DNA from: JBHOQS01 sp042408875
GTDB taxonomy: Bacteria; Chloroflexota; UBA11872; JBHOQS01
Direction: 5' to 3'
DNA length: 64,000 nucleotides
Assembly (NCBI GenBank): GCA_042408875.1
Contig: JBHOQS010000022.1
Location: 310,001 to 374,000 of the forward strand
Shown here piece after piece: positions 57,351 to 64,000 of this stretch; position 1 is the stretch's first letter; each line of letters starts with the position of its first letter. A model generated the notes under the pieces. That model made no database searches and was not told the origin of the DNA. It worked only from the letters and a program-made list of their open reading frames with translations. The position numbers were made by a program, and so were the translations under genes.

Positions 57351-59552
57351 TCAGCGCGGGAGCACGACTGGCTGTCCTTCAATCAGGCCGCCGAGGATCT
57401 CTGCCTCTGTCTCGCCTACGATACCTACCTCGACGGGCACCGTACGCTTCACGTAACCGTCGAGGATATCAACCGTATATTTCCGGCCGACCTGCTTCAG
57501 TGCCTGCCGGGGCACCTTCAGCACGCCGTCCTTCTGCTGCACCACGATGACGACGCTGGCGCGCATGCCAAGCTGGGCAAGCGGCTTCGGCCACTGCAGG
57601 CGCAGGGTCGCCGAACGCAGGGCGGCCGTCTGGGGATTTTGCTGCTGTTGCTGGGCCTGGGTAGTGGCGCCTTCGGCCGTGGAGAGGTCTACTGGCAGCA
57701 CGTCGACCACACCCGGCACCGGCTCCAGCGGGAAAGCATCGAGCCTCACCGTGGCGCGCTGGCCCAGGGCAAGCTTCGGGACCTGGTCAGCGGGCACCTC
57801 GACCCGCACCCGCATGTCGTCGAGGTCGGCCAGTAGGATCAGGGGACGGCCGAGTGACATCCACTCACCGGCCTGGGCGAACACCTGCATCACGCGTCCG
57901 CGGAACGGCGCGATGAGCTGCGTGGACTGGCGCTGCTGGCGGCGCACCTCCAGCGCGATGCGGCTGAGCTCGACATTCTGCTCTGCTAGAGCCAGCGCGT
58001 ACTGGTCGGCTTCGGAGCCCGCGGCGGCCTGCTCGTATGCCGCACGAGCCTGCGCGAGCACCGTGCGTGCGGCGTCCACCGCCGCCTCTGCCTGGCGGAC
58101 GTCGAACCCACTGGGACCGCTCAGCACCGCGTCGAGCCGTGCCTGGGCGGCTGCCAGCGCCGTGCGCGCCGCCTCGGCCTGCGCGACGGCGAGCTGCACC
58201 TCGCGCTCATACTGCTCACCCTGCAGCACGTCGAGCCGTGCCTGCGCCATGCTGAAGCCAGCGCGGGCCGACTCAGCTTCCGCTCGCATGGCGGCTTCGG
58301 CGAACGGCAGGGCGGCAGCCGCTTGGGCGGCGCGGGCAGCCTCCGACGCCGCGATGAAGGCCGCCCGCGCCGCCTCGACACGCGCTTCGAGCGCCCGGAC
58401 GTTCTGCCGCAGCATCTCGAGCTGGCCTGGATCCGGCGGCGCGCTCGCCTGAGCGAGGGCTGTGCGCGCGGCAGCGAGGTCCGCCTCTGCCTGCTCGACA
58501 GCCAGGCGCGCATCTGGCTCATTCGGGCGTCCCCGCGCCCGTTCGAACGCCCGCTGCGCGGCCTGGAGTGCCAGCTCCTTCACCTGCACCTGCGCCTGGG
58601 CTGCCGCCAGGCGGGTCTGCTCAGGTCCCTGCGCCGCCCGCGCCAGTTCGTCACGGGCGCGCTGGAGGGCCAGTTCAGCCGCGCTCAGCTCTTGCTCAGC
58701 GCGGCGCGCCTCTGTCTCCGCGGCCAGGGCCTGCTGCTGGCGCTCGAGGGCCGCCACACCGGCGGACTGGGCGGCCAGCTGGCGCTCTGCCTGAGCGAGC
58801 CGCGCCCGCGCCTGCACCAGCGCAGCCTCACCTTCCTTTAGGCTGGCCTGGCGTGAGGCTGCGTCCTCACCAAGCTGGGCCAGCCGTGTCAGTACCTGGC
58901 TCAGCGCGGCCTGAGCAGCGAGCGCCTGGCTGCGGGCAGCCAACACCTCCTCCGGGGGCGCGCCCTGACGCGCTTTCGCCAGGGCTAGGAGCGCAGCATC
59001 CACCCTGGCCTGCGCCTGCTCGAGTGCGACGCGCGCCGCGTGAGCACTGGCCGTACGCGCCTGCTGGTTCTTCTCCAGCGTGGCCCGCGCCTGCTCGAGG
59101 CGCAACAGAGCCTGCTCATACCGTACCTGAGCGGAGAGCAGGTCCGCTTCAAGTTGTTCAGTCTCGAGTTCGGCCAGGAGTTGGCCGGGCTCGACATCCT
59201 GGCCGGCTTCGACGTAGACATCGCGCAGCCGGCCGGCGGTCCGGAAGTACAGCAGGGCTTCACGTTGCGCGACCACCCGGCCGCTGAGGCTGAGCACCTC
59301 TTGGATCGAGCCGCGCGTGACAGGTGCCGTCAGCCGTCCGGCGGTAGGGGTTCCGATCAGGACAGCCGCGCGCGCGCCTGCGTCACGGCCGGCAATGCGC
59401 GCCTGCGCGCCGTCCTGGACGGGCCCGTGGCCGGGCAAGGGCAGCGCGCAGCTCGCGAGCGCTAGCACTACGAGCCCGGCCACCAGGCCGCGTGCAGGCA
59501 GTCGCGCGAGATCGCGCCGGAGCAATAGGGTGCAAGGCCAGAAGCGCGCCAT
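57351..59552 (-). CDS. HlyD-family membrane fusion lipoprotein with very long coiled coil
   Basis: A 733-residue periplasmic adaptor-like lipoprotein (lipobox VLALASC, Cys35). After a short biotinyl-lipoyl half (ALLYFRTAGRLRDVYVEAGQ then DVEPGQLLAELETEQLEADL) comes an Ala/Gln/Arg-rich alpha-helical coiled coil of about 430 residues (110-540), far longer than in typical MacA/HlyD proteins. Then the second lipoyl half (TQLIAPFRGRVMQVFAQAGE), beta-barrel (MRVRVEVPADQVPKLALGQR) and membrane-proximal domain (ASVVIVVQQKDGVLKVPRQA). It would bridge an inner-membrane exporter to an outer partner or wall layer. No ABC, RND or MFS gene lies next to it. The promoter and operator are at 59594-59632. Confidence 0.9.
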   Translation of the reverse strand: MARFWPCTLLLRRDLARLPARGLVAGLVVLALASCALPLPGHGPVQDGAQARIAGRDAGARAAVLIGTPTAGRLTAPVTRGSIQEVLSLSGRVVAQREALLYFRTAGRLRDVYVEAGQDVEPGQLLAELETEQLEADLLSAQVRYEQALLRLEQARATLEKNQQARTASAHAARVALEQAQARVDAALLALAKARQGAPPEEVLAARSQALAAQAALSQVLTRLAQLGEDAASRQASLKEGEAALVQARARLAQAERQLAAQSAGVAALERQQQALAAETEARRAEQELSAAELALQRARDELARAAQGPEQTRLAAAQAQVQVKELALQAAQRAFERARGRPNEPDARLAVEQAEADLAAARTALAQASAPPDPGQLEMLRQNVRALEARVEAARAAFIAASEAARAAQAAAALPFAEAAMRAEAESARAGFSMAQARLDVLQGEQYEREVQLAVAQAEAARTALAAAQARLDAVLSGPSGFDVRQAEAAVDAARTVLAQARAAYEQAAAGSEADQYALALAEQNVELSRIALEVRRQQRQSTQLIAPFRGRVMQVFAQAGEWMSLGRPLILLADLDDMRVRVEVPADQVPKLALGQRATVRLDAFPLEPVPGVVDVLPVDLSTAEGATTQAQQQQQNPQTAALRSATLRLQWPKPLAQLGMRASVVIVVQQKDGVLKVPRQALKQVGRKYTVDILDGYVKRTVPVEVGIVGETEAEILGGLIEGQPVVLPR

Positions 59553-59593
59553 GCGTTCGCGGAGCTACCCTATGTACCGCTGGCCACCGTAAT

Positions 59594-59619
59594 AGCAAGC
59601 ACATCATAATGCACTTGCT
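59594..59619. promoter_or_regulatory. Operator-like inverted repeat at the HlyD promoter
   Basis: AGCAAG and CTTGCT (8 of 10 positions pair when extended) around 14 bp, overlapping the -10 box at 59603-59608. Confidence 0.4.
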
Positions 59620-59632
59620 ACGGCAAAAACAA
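59603..59632 (-). promoter_or_regulatory. Putative promoter of the HlyD-family gene
   Basis: Minus strand TTGTTT, 18 bp, TATGAT, ending 51 bp before ATG 59552. Confidence 0.5.
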
Positions 59633-59716
59633 CCGCCAGGACACGGGCTCTCGGGCGTGCTGAGCGCGGCTGCCGGAACGGACCGCTAACGCACCCCGGA
59701 CAAGCGGCCACGTGCC

Positions 59717-59745
59717 TTGGACGCAACTACCTGGTTGGGTACAAT
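59717..59745 (+). promoter_or_regulatory. Putative promoter of miaB
   Basis: TTGGAC, exactly 17 bp, TACAAT; predicted start about 59752 and a leader of about 140 nt to GTG 59893. Confidence 0.6.
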
Positions 59746-59892
59746 TACCATGGATTCCTGTGGTACTCTTCTGGCGTGCTTTCTGCCGTACCGGTCTTCT
59801 GGGCGGGCAGAGGCTACAAGCTGAGGCGCCTGAGAGCCTGAATGCGCCTCCACGCAGCGATGGGCTGCGATCTGGCTCAAGCGTGAGGTGCC

Positions 59893-61398
59893 GTGACTGA
59901 GCATCGTGATTACTTTATCTGGACTATCGGTTGCCAGATGAATAAAGCCGACTCGGAGCGCATCGCCGGTGCGCTTGACGCGGCGGGGTATCTGGAGACC
60001 GATAGCGAGCAGCATGCTGACATCATTGTGCTCAACACATGCAGCGTGCGCGAGCATGCGGAGAGTCGGCTGTGGGGGAAGCTGAGCGAGCTGGCGCGCC
60101 TCAAGCGCGAGCGGCCGCACCTGATCGTCGGCATGACCGGCTGCGCGGCCACTGGCTCGGCCGACATCGCCGCGATCAAGAAGCGCTATCCGTTCGTGGA
60201 TGTTTTCTTCAACGCGATTAATCCCGGCGAGCTGCTGCGCACGATCGAGGCGAGGAGGCGCCAGGCGCAAGAGGGGACGCTCGGGAGCGAGACGCAGCCT
60301 GCTCCAGCGCCGGTGCGCGGTCCTGAGCTCCTACCGGTAGTGGGCGCCAGCAGCCCGGCGATGACGGCGCGGACTATTCCACGGTACGTGCCAGAAGTGC
60401 CGCTGAGCACGTATAAGCCGGCCTCCACTGGCGCGGTCTCGCGTTATGTGCCCGTCATCTACGGGTGCAACATGAACTGCACGTATTGCATCGTGCCCTT
60501 CCGGCGCGGCCGCGAGTGGAGCCGGCCCGTTGAAGAAATACTGCTGGAAGCACAAGCGTTTGTGGCGCAGGGCGCGCGCGAGCTTATCCTGTTGGGGCAG
60601 ATCGTCGATGCCTATGGGCATGACCTCCCCGGGCGGCCGTCCCTGGCTTGGCTGCTCAGGAAGCTCAACGACCTGGATGGGGTCTACCGGCTGCGCTTTG
60701 TCACCTCGCACCCGTTGTACATGAACGACGAGCTTATCGACGCGGTGGCCACGCTCGACAAAGTGTGCGAGGAGATCAATATCCCGGTGCAGTCCGGCGA
60801 CGACGCGATCCTGCGCTCCATGCGGCGTGGCTATACTGTACAGCGCTACCGTGACATCGTCGCCCGGATCCGCGATCGGGTGCCTGGCGTGGCGATCTCA
60901 ACCGATATCATTGTGGGCTACCCCGGTGAGACGGAAGCACAGTTCGAGAATACCTTGCGGTTGCTGGACGAGCTGAAGCTTGACGTGGTGCACGTGGCAG
61001 CTTTCTCGCCGCGGCCGGGCACGCCAGCTGCACAGATGCCTGACAGCGTGCCGCCTGAGGAAAAGAAGCGGCGCCTGCACGAGGTCGAGAAGCTCCAAGA
61101 GGGAATTACCGCGGCGATTAACGCGCGCCTCCAGGGCCAGGTCGTTGAGGTCCTCGTCGAGGAGCTCAGCACCGATGGGCCGCGCCGGCAGCCCGGCCCG
61201 CGCTGGAAGGGCCGCACGCGGACCAACAAGCTCGTGTTCTTCAGCGATCCGCACCATGACTGGCGGGGGAAGTTGGTGCACGTGCGGATCGACTACACAT
61301 CGCCGTGGTCGCTCATCGGCACCGTCCTAGGGGAGGTCGGGAGCACACCCGCCGCGCGGCAGTGGCAGATGGCCCTGCCGGTCGCGGCTGCCGGCTAG
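59893..61398 (+). CDS. miaB: tRNA-2-methylthio-N6-dimethylallyladenosine synthase
   Basis: Radical-SAM methylthiotransferase for A37 of tRNA. The 501-residue product has the N-terminal cluster cysteines Cys14 (TIGCQMNKAD), Cys50 (NTCSVREHAESR, the MiaB-type signature) and Cys84, and the radical-SAM cluster Cys192, Cys196 and Cys199 (YGCNMNCTYC). The TRAM domain is near the end (RTNKLVFF to VRIDYTSPWSLIGT). Between the first domain and the radical-SAM core lies an unusual insertion of about 50 residues, rich in Pro/Ala (125-180). Start GTG 59893 with GAGGTG upstream. Confidence 0.95.
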   Translation: MTEHRDYFIWTIGCQMNKADSERIAGALDAAGYLETDSEQHADIIVLNTCSVREHAESRLWGKLSELARLKRERPHLIVGMTGCAATGSADIAAIKKRYPFVDVFFNAINPGELLRTIEARRRQAQEGTLGSETQPAPAPVRGPELLPVVGASSPAMTARTIPRYVPEVPLSTYKPASTGAVSRYVPVIYGCNMNCTYCIVPFRRGREWSRPVEEILLEAQAFVAQGARELILLGQIVDAYGHDLPGRPSLAWLLRKLNDLDGVYRLRFVTSHPLYMNDELIDAVATLDKVCEEINIPVQSGDDAILRSMRRGYTVQRYRDIVARIRDRVPGVAISTDIIVGYPGETEAQFENTLRLLDELKLDVVHVAAFSPRPGTPAAQMPDSVPPEEKKRRLHEVEKLQEGITAAINARLQGQVVEVLVEELSTDGPRRQPGPRWKGRTRTNKLVFFSDPHHDWRGKLVHVRIDYTSPWSLIGTVLGEVGSTPAARQWQMALPVAAAG

Positions 61399-61571
61399 CC
61401 GGCAGCGGTCCTGTGTCCTGACGCGGCCGGCGCCAGCGACGCACTGCGTGGAGGGAGGGTGATCCCTGCGAGAGCCTCCGCTCCCGTGTCATTGACAGAG
61501 AATGTGCATGCTTCCCAACGTATAGGCGTTTGCGGTCTCACACACCCTCCAGTCTTGTTTCGAGCAGGAAG

Positions 61572-62420
61572 ATGATGCAATACGGGGTAAATGAGCGCTC
61601 CCGCGTCAAGCGGCAGTGGGTTGAGCAGGCAATCAAGCTGGCCATGCAGAGCCAGTGGGAGGAGGCGGTCCGGCTCAACCGTCGCATCCTGGAGGCTTTT
61701 GGGCCCGACGCCGAGACGTACAACCGTCTGGGCAAGGCGCTGAGCGAGCTCGGTCGTGTGGCGGAGGCGCGGCAGGCATACGAGGCTGCGTTGCAGCTTG
61801 ATCCGCGCAATACGATCGCTCGGAAGAACTTGGAGCGCCTCAAGCTGCTCGGCGAGGCTCAGGTGGCCGTCGCCCGTGAGGAAGGAGTGAATCCGCAGCT
61901 CTTTATTGAAGAGACTGGCAAGACCGGCCGGACGACGCTTGTCCATGTCGGCCCGCCTGAGGCTCTGGCGAAGGTCGCACCGGCAGACCAGGTCTACCTC
62001 CGCCCGGATGGCAACATCTTGAAAGTCGTGAGTGCACACGGGGACGTGCTGGGCGAGGTGGAGCCGCGGCTTGCTGTCCGCTTGCTCAAGCTCATGGCCG
62101 GCGGAAACCGCTACGCGGCGGCGATCACGTCGATCGACTCCGCGAACAATCAGGTGCAGATCATCATCCGCGAGACCTACCAGCATCCGAGCCAGGCCGG
62201 CCGGGTGTCCTTCCCAACGAAGGGCGGAGCAGAAGCTGATCTGCGACCGTACACCCGAGAGCAGCGCGTGCCACGGTTTGACATCCTGGGCTATGAGGAA
62301 GAGGAGGAGCTCGGCGGTATCGAAGAGGAAGAGGAGGAAGAGCTCGAAGCCGAAGTCGAAGGCGACGAGACCCTGGCGGAGCCATACTACGAAGAAGATG
62401 AGTCCCAGGTGGAGTCATAG
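61572..62420 (+). CDS. TPR protein with very acidic C-terminal tail
   Basis: A 282-residue protein from ATG 61572 (61575 is equally possible). The first 100 residues hold two to three TPR units (IKLAMQSQWEEAVRLNRRIL, ETYNRLGKALSELGRVAEAR, AYEAALQLDPRNTIARKNLE). The middle (about 100-215) is beta-rich (TTLVHVGPPEALAKVAPADQ, QVQIIIRETYQHPSQAGRVS). The C-terminal 50 residues are almost all Glu/Asp. No signal peptide; an interaction or scaffold role is suggested, partner unknown. It overlaps the lipoprotein gene by 23 bp, so the two are translationally linked. Confidence 0.8.
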   Translation: MMQYGVNERSRVKRQWVEQAIKLAMQSQWEEAVRLNRRILEAFGPDAETYNRLGKALSELGRVAEARQAYEAALQLDPRNTIARKNLERLKLLGEAQVAVAREEGVNPQLFIEETGKTGRTTLVHVGPPEALAKVAPADQVYLRPDGNILKVVSAHGDVLGEVEPRLAVRLLKLMAGGNRYAAAITSIDSANNQVQIIIRETYQHPSQAGRVSFPTKGGAEADLRPYTREQRVPRFDILGYEEEEELGGIEEEEEEELEAEVEGDETLAEPYYEEDESQVES

Positions 62421-64000
62421 GGCGGGTCCGCTTGTCACAGCCCTCGCGCTGCTCTCCTTGCTCTTCATGGCCTGTGCCCGACCGGCGCGCGAGCTGCCGG
62501 CGATGGGCACAGACGAGTACTGGGGGCGCGCTGGACCACTCGCCCAGCGACTGGCGGAGGCGATCCGCCTGTTCAGCGTGAACAACGCTGCGGTCGCCCA
62601 GGCCCAACTCGACCTCGGCCGCTACTGCCAGTCGATCGAGGCGCTGGCGCCTGACATCTTCGATACAGGCCGGCGCCTTGTCCCGCTCCAGCCTCCGGCG
62701 CGCTGGCGCCACGCCCACGAGGCGCTGATCCGGTCTTCCGATCTGCTCGTAGCAAGCGTACGGCTCGTGCGCGAGTTTCGCGCCACCAGGCGAATGGAAC
62801 ATCTGGCCCAGACGTTTCAGCAGGTGCAGCAGGCACAGCAGGAGCTGGAGCACGCTGCTCGCCAGGCCGCCGATCGTCCCGAGGGCACGGCGCTGGCGGC
62901 CCGGCTGGATGAGCTAGGCGCTGTGTCGATCGATGCGCAGGCTACCCCGGTCTACACCGTCATGGTCGGACCGTTCGCCAGCGCCGCGGAGGCAAAGGCC
63001 GTCGCCGAGCGCGCTGGCCCGCCGGCGACGGCGACCGAGCAGAGCCCGTTCCTGGTGCGCCTGGCCGCCTTCGATCAGTTCGGCGCAGCTGAAGAAGAGG
63101 CCGAGGCGTGGCGAGGGCGCGGGGTACCGGCCCGAGTAGAGGAAGAGCAGCGCTTCAGCTTTCAGGTGAGATGGGTGCGCCCGGCCAGAGCGCGTGTCTG
63201 GCGCGAGCCGGTCTGGCAGCAGGCCCTCTCTTTCCCCGCTACGAACGTGGCTGCTTCGGACACCGGTGATGTGATCATCGTGACCGCGCCCGACGGCTCC
63301 ATGCAGGGGTGGAGTGTCAGCGGAGTATACCAGTGGCATCGCAAGCTTGACGTACCTATCCACTCGGCCGCCATGTCCGGCAACGGAGAGCGGCTACTGC
63401 TGGCCGGCTACACGGTCTCCTACCATGCGAAGAACGGCCAGAACCTCTGGCGCGCGCCCGATAACACCGACGGAGCCCTGATCGTCGAGACCCAGATAAG
63501 CCAGGACGGCACGCTCATGGCCGCTCGCTCAGCGAACGATAGCGGAGAGGGGCGCATCTTCGGCCTGGGCCCGTGGGGACGGCTGTGGCGCACCAGGGAC
63601 GACGTGGGCGCACAGGCCATGTGGGTGTCGCCGAAGGGCGACCTCATCGCTGCGCTGTCCAATCGCAACGGGGACAGTTTTGTGGTCGTGTACAACCCGG
63701 CGGGTGAACGGGTATACCAGTTCCCGGTCCTGCGCAACGCCCAGCGTATCGTCCTCGCTCCTGGTGGAAAGCACACCGGCATTCTCACTTCTACGGAAGT
63801 TGCCTGGTACGAGAACGACGGCGGGAAGCTGGTCTGGCGCCAGCCGTTCCGGGGACAGTTGCTTCTACTCAATGGCGACGGCACACGCCTGGTAGCCGCC
63901 GGGCGTGACGGTATCGCCGTATTCGATCCGGCCGGCAATCGCCTGTGGATCGCCGCCGACTGGCCGATCACCCAGCTGGCTCTAGGTGGGAGCTCTCTTG
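62398..64000 (+). CDS. SPOR/PQQ-like lipoprotein (3' partial)
   Basis: ATG 62398 opens a frame that stays open to the window end (534 residues). It has a signal with lipobox LLSLLFMAC (Cys about 26), then a helical region (about 40-170) with coiled-coil character (LAQTFQQVQQAQQELEHAAR), a SPOR-like domain (YTVMVGPFASAAEAKAVAER), and from about 250 a beta-propeller with PQQ-like strands (DVIIVTAPDGSMQGWSVSGV, LLLAGYTVSYHAKNGQNLWR, GDLIAALSNRNGDSFVVVYN). SPOR domains bind denuded peptidoglycan. It is probably an exported cell-wall-associated sensor or scaffold paired with the acidic TPR protein upstream. Confidence 0.85.
   Translation, partial: MSPRWSHRAGPLVTALALLSLLFMACARPARELPAMGTDEYWGRAGPLAQRLAEAIRLFSVNNAAVAQAQLDLGRYCQSIEALAPDIFDTGRRLVPLQPPARWRHAHEALIRSSDLLVASVRLVREFRATRRMEHLAQTFQQVQQAQQELEHAARQAADRPEGTALAARLDELGAVSIDAQATPVYTVMVGPFASAAEAKAVAERAGPPATATEQSPFLVRLAAFDQFGAAEEEAEAWRGRGVPARVEEEQRFSFQVRWVRPARARVWREPVWQQALSFPATNVAASDTGDVIIVTAPDGSMQGWSVSGVYQWHRKLDVPIHSAAMSGNGERLLLAGYTVSYHAKNGQNLWRAPDNTDGALIVETQISQDGTLMAARSANDSGEGRIFGLGPWGRLWRTRDDVGAQAMWVSPKGDLIAALSNRNGDSFVVVYNPAGERVYQFPVLRNAQRIVLAPGGKHTGILTSTEVAWYENDGGKLVWRQPFRGQLLLLNGDGTRLVAAGRDGIAVFDPAGNRLWIAADWPITQLALGGSSL

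Noticed and set aside
56003..57550. 515-codon open frame on the plus strand opposite the M20 peptidase
   Set aside because: The opposite frame encodes an intact zinc-peptidase with all metal motifs; the plus frame is Arg/Gly/His-rich and unlike any protein.
61492..61530. TTGACA near 61492 as a promoter for the TPR gene
   Set aside because: No -10-like hexamer lies 16-19 bp downstream; the nearest TATAGG is 23 bp away.
1..64000. Search for tRNA genes in the intergenic gaps
   Set aside because: No T-arm (GGTTCRAAT) with a matching acceptor stem was seen in any gap; a covariance-model scan would be the decisive check.

Overview
The window is GC-rich bacterial chromosome with densely packed genes on both strands. 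It contains no rRNA, tRNA, phage, IS element or CRISPR array that I could find. The gene set suggests a Chloroflexota-like organism, but this is inference from gene content and not a phylogenetic placement. The pointers are Tat-type and Sec-type lipoproteins with no outer-membrane genes, LGFP-like and SdrD-B-like secreted proteins, an orphan Flp pilin, TPR, beta-propeller and C39-like surface proteins, and a large SRP RNA with an Alu domain.

Layout. 1-5.5 kb: the 3' part of a CapD/FlaA1 nucleotide-sugar dehydratase, an alpha/beta hydrolase, a sugar isomerase-like protein, a secreted protein and a broken PIN-domain gene. 5.5-12.2 kb: Flp pilin, GYD protein, the def-fmt pair, a GT39-like membrane glycosyltransferase, a SAM hydroxide adenosyltransferase and a nicotinamidase. 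12.2-12.6 kb: a large-type SRP RNA on the minus strand with its own promoter and terminator, absent from any protein-based view. 13-19.2 kb: alkyladenine glycosylase, membrane proteins, DinB-like and DUF309 proteins, a GT2-GHMP kinase pair and plsY. 19.4-24.2 kb: a sigma-factor-like protein fused through one membrane helix to a beta-propeller, then a SNF2-SWIM helicase. 24.7-37.2 kb: an orphan sugar-binding lipoprotein, a mutarotase-like protein, leuCD, ribokinase, a dead GNAT gene and a binding-protein/permease/permease ABC operon without an ATPase. 37.2-43.1 kb: a truncated PIN gene, then a minus-strand block with HerA helicase, a NurA-like protein, an ImmA/IrrE peptidase, a small DNA-binding-like protein and a sigma factor. 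43.3-48.4 kb: glyA, trxB, DppA-type aminopeptidase, TupA-like lipoprotein and an FAH-family enzyme. 48.7-59.6 kb: mostly envelope and peptide metabolism (C39-like protein, M1 peptidase, beta-lactamase-fold protein, FemAB, gamma-glutamyltransferase, M20 peptidase, giant HlyD adaptor). 59.9-64 kb: miaB, a TPR protein and a partial SPOR/PQQ-like lipoprotein.

The most unusual content is: (a) the membrane-tethered sigma-like/YVTN-propeller fusion at 19409-21157; (b) the sigma/HTH-like/ImmA operon at 41120-43050, divergent from glyA across an 11-bp inverted repeat and next to a HerA/NurA-like pair; (c) a beta-lactamase-fold protein whose SxxK lysine is Glu, apparently coupled to a tiny membrane ORF; and (d) a repeated pattern of short tandem duplications (9-19 bp, 2-5 copies) in nearly every intergenic gap. 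One of these duplicates the plsY ribosome-binding site and creates a 6-codon upstream ORF. Three toxin- or acetyltransferase-like genes are visibly decayed. All calls come from reading the sequence; no database search was possible.
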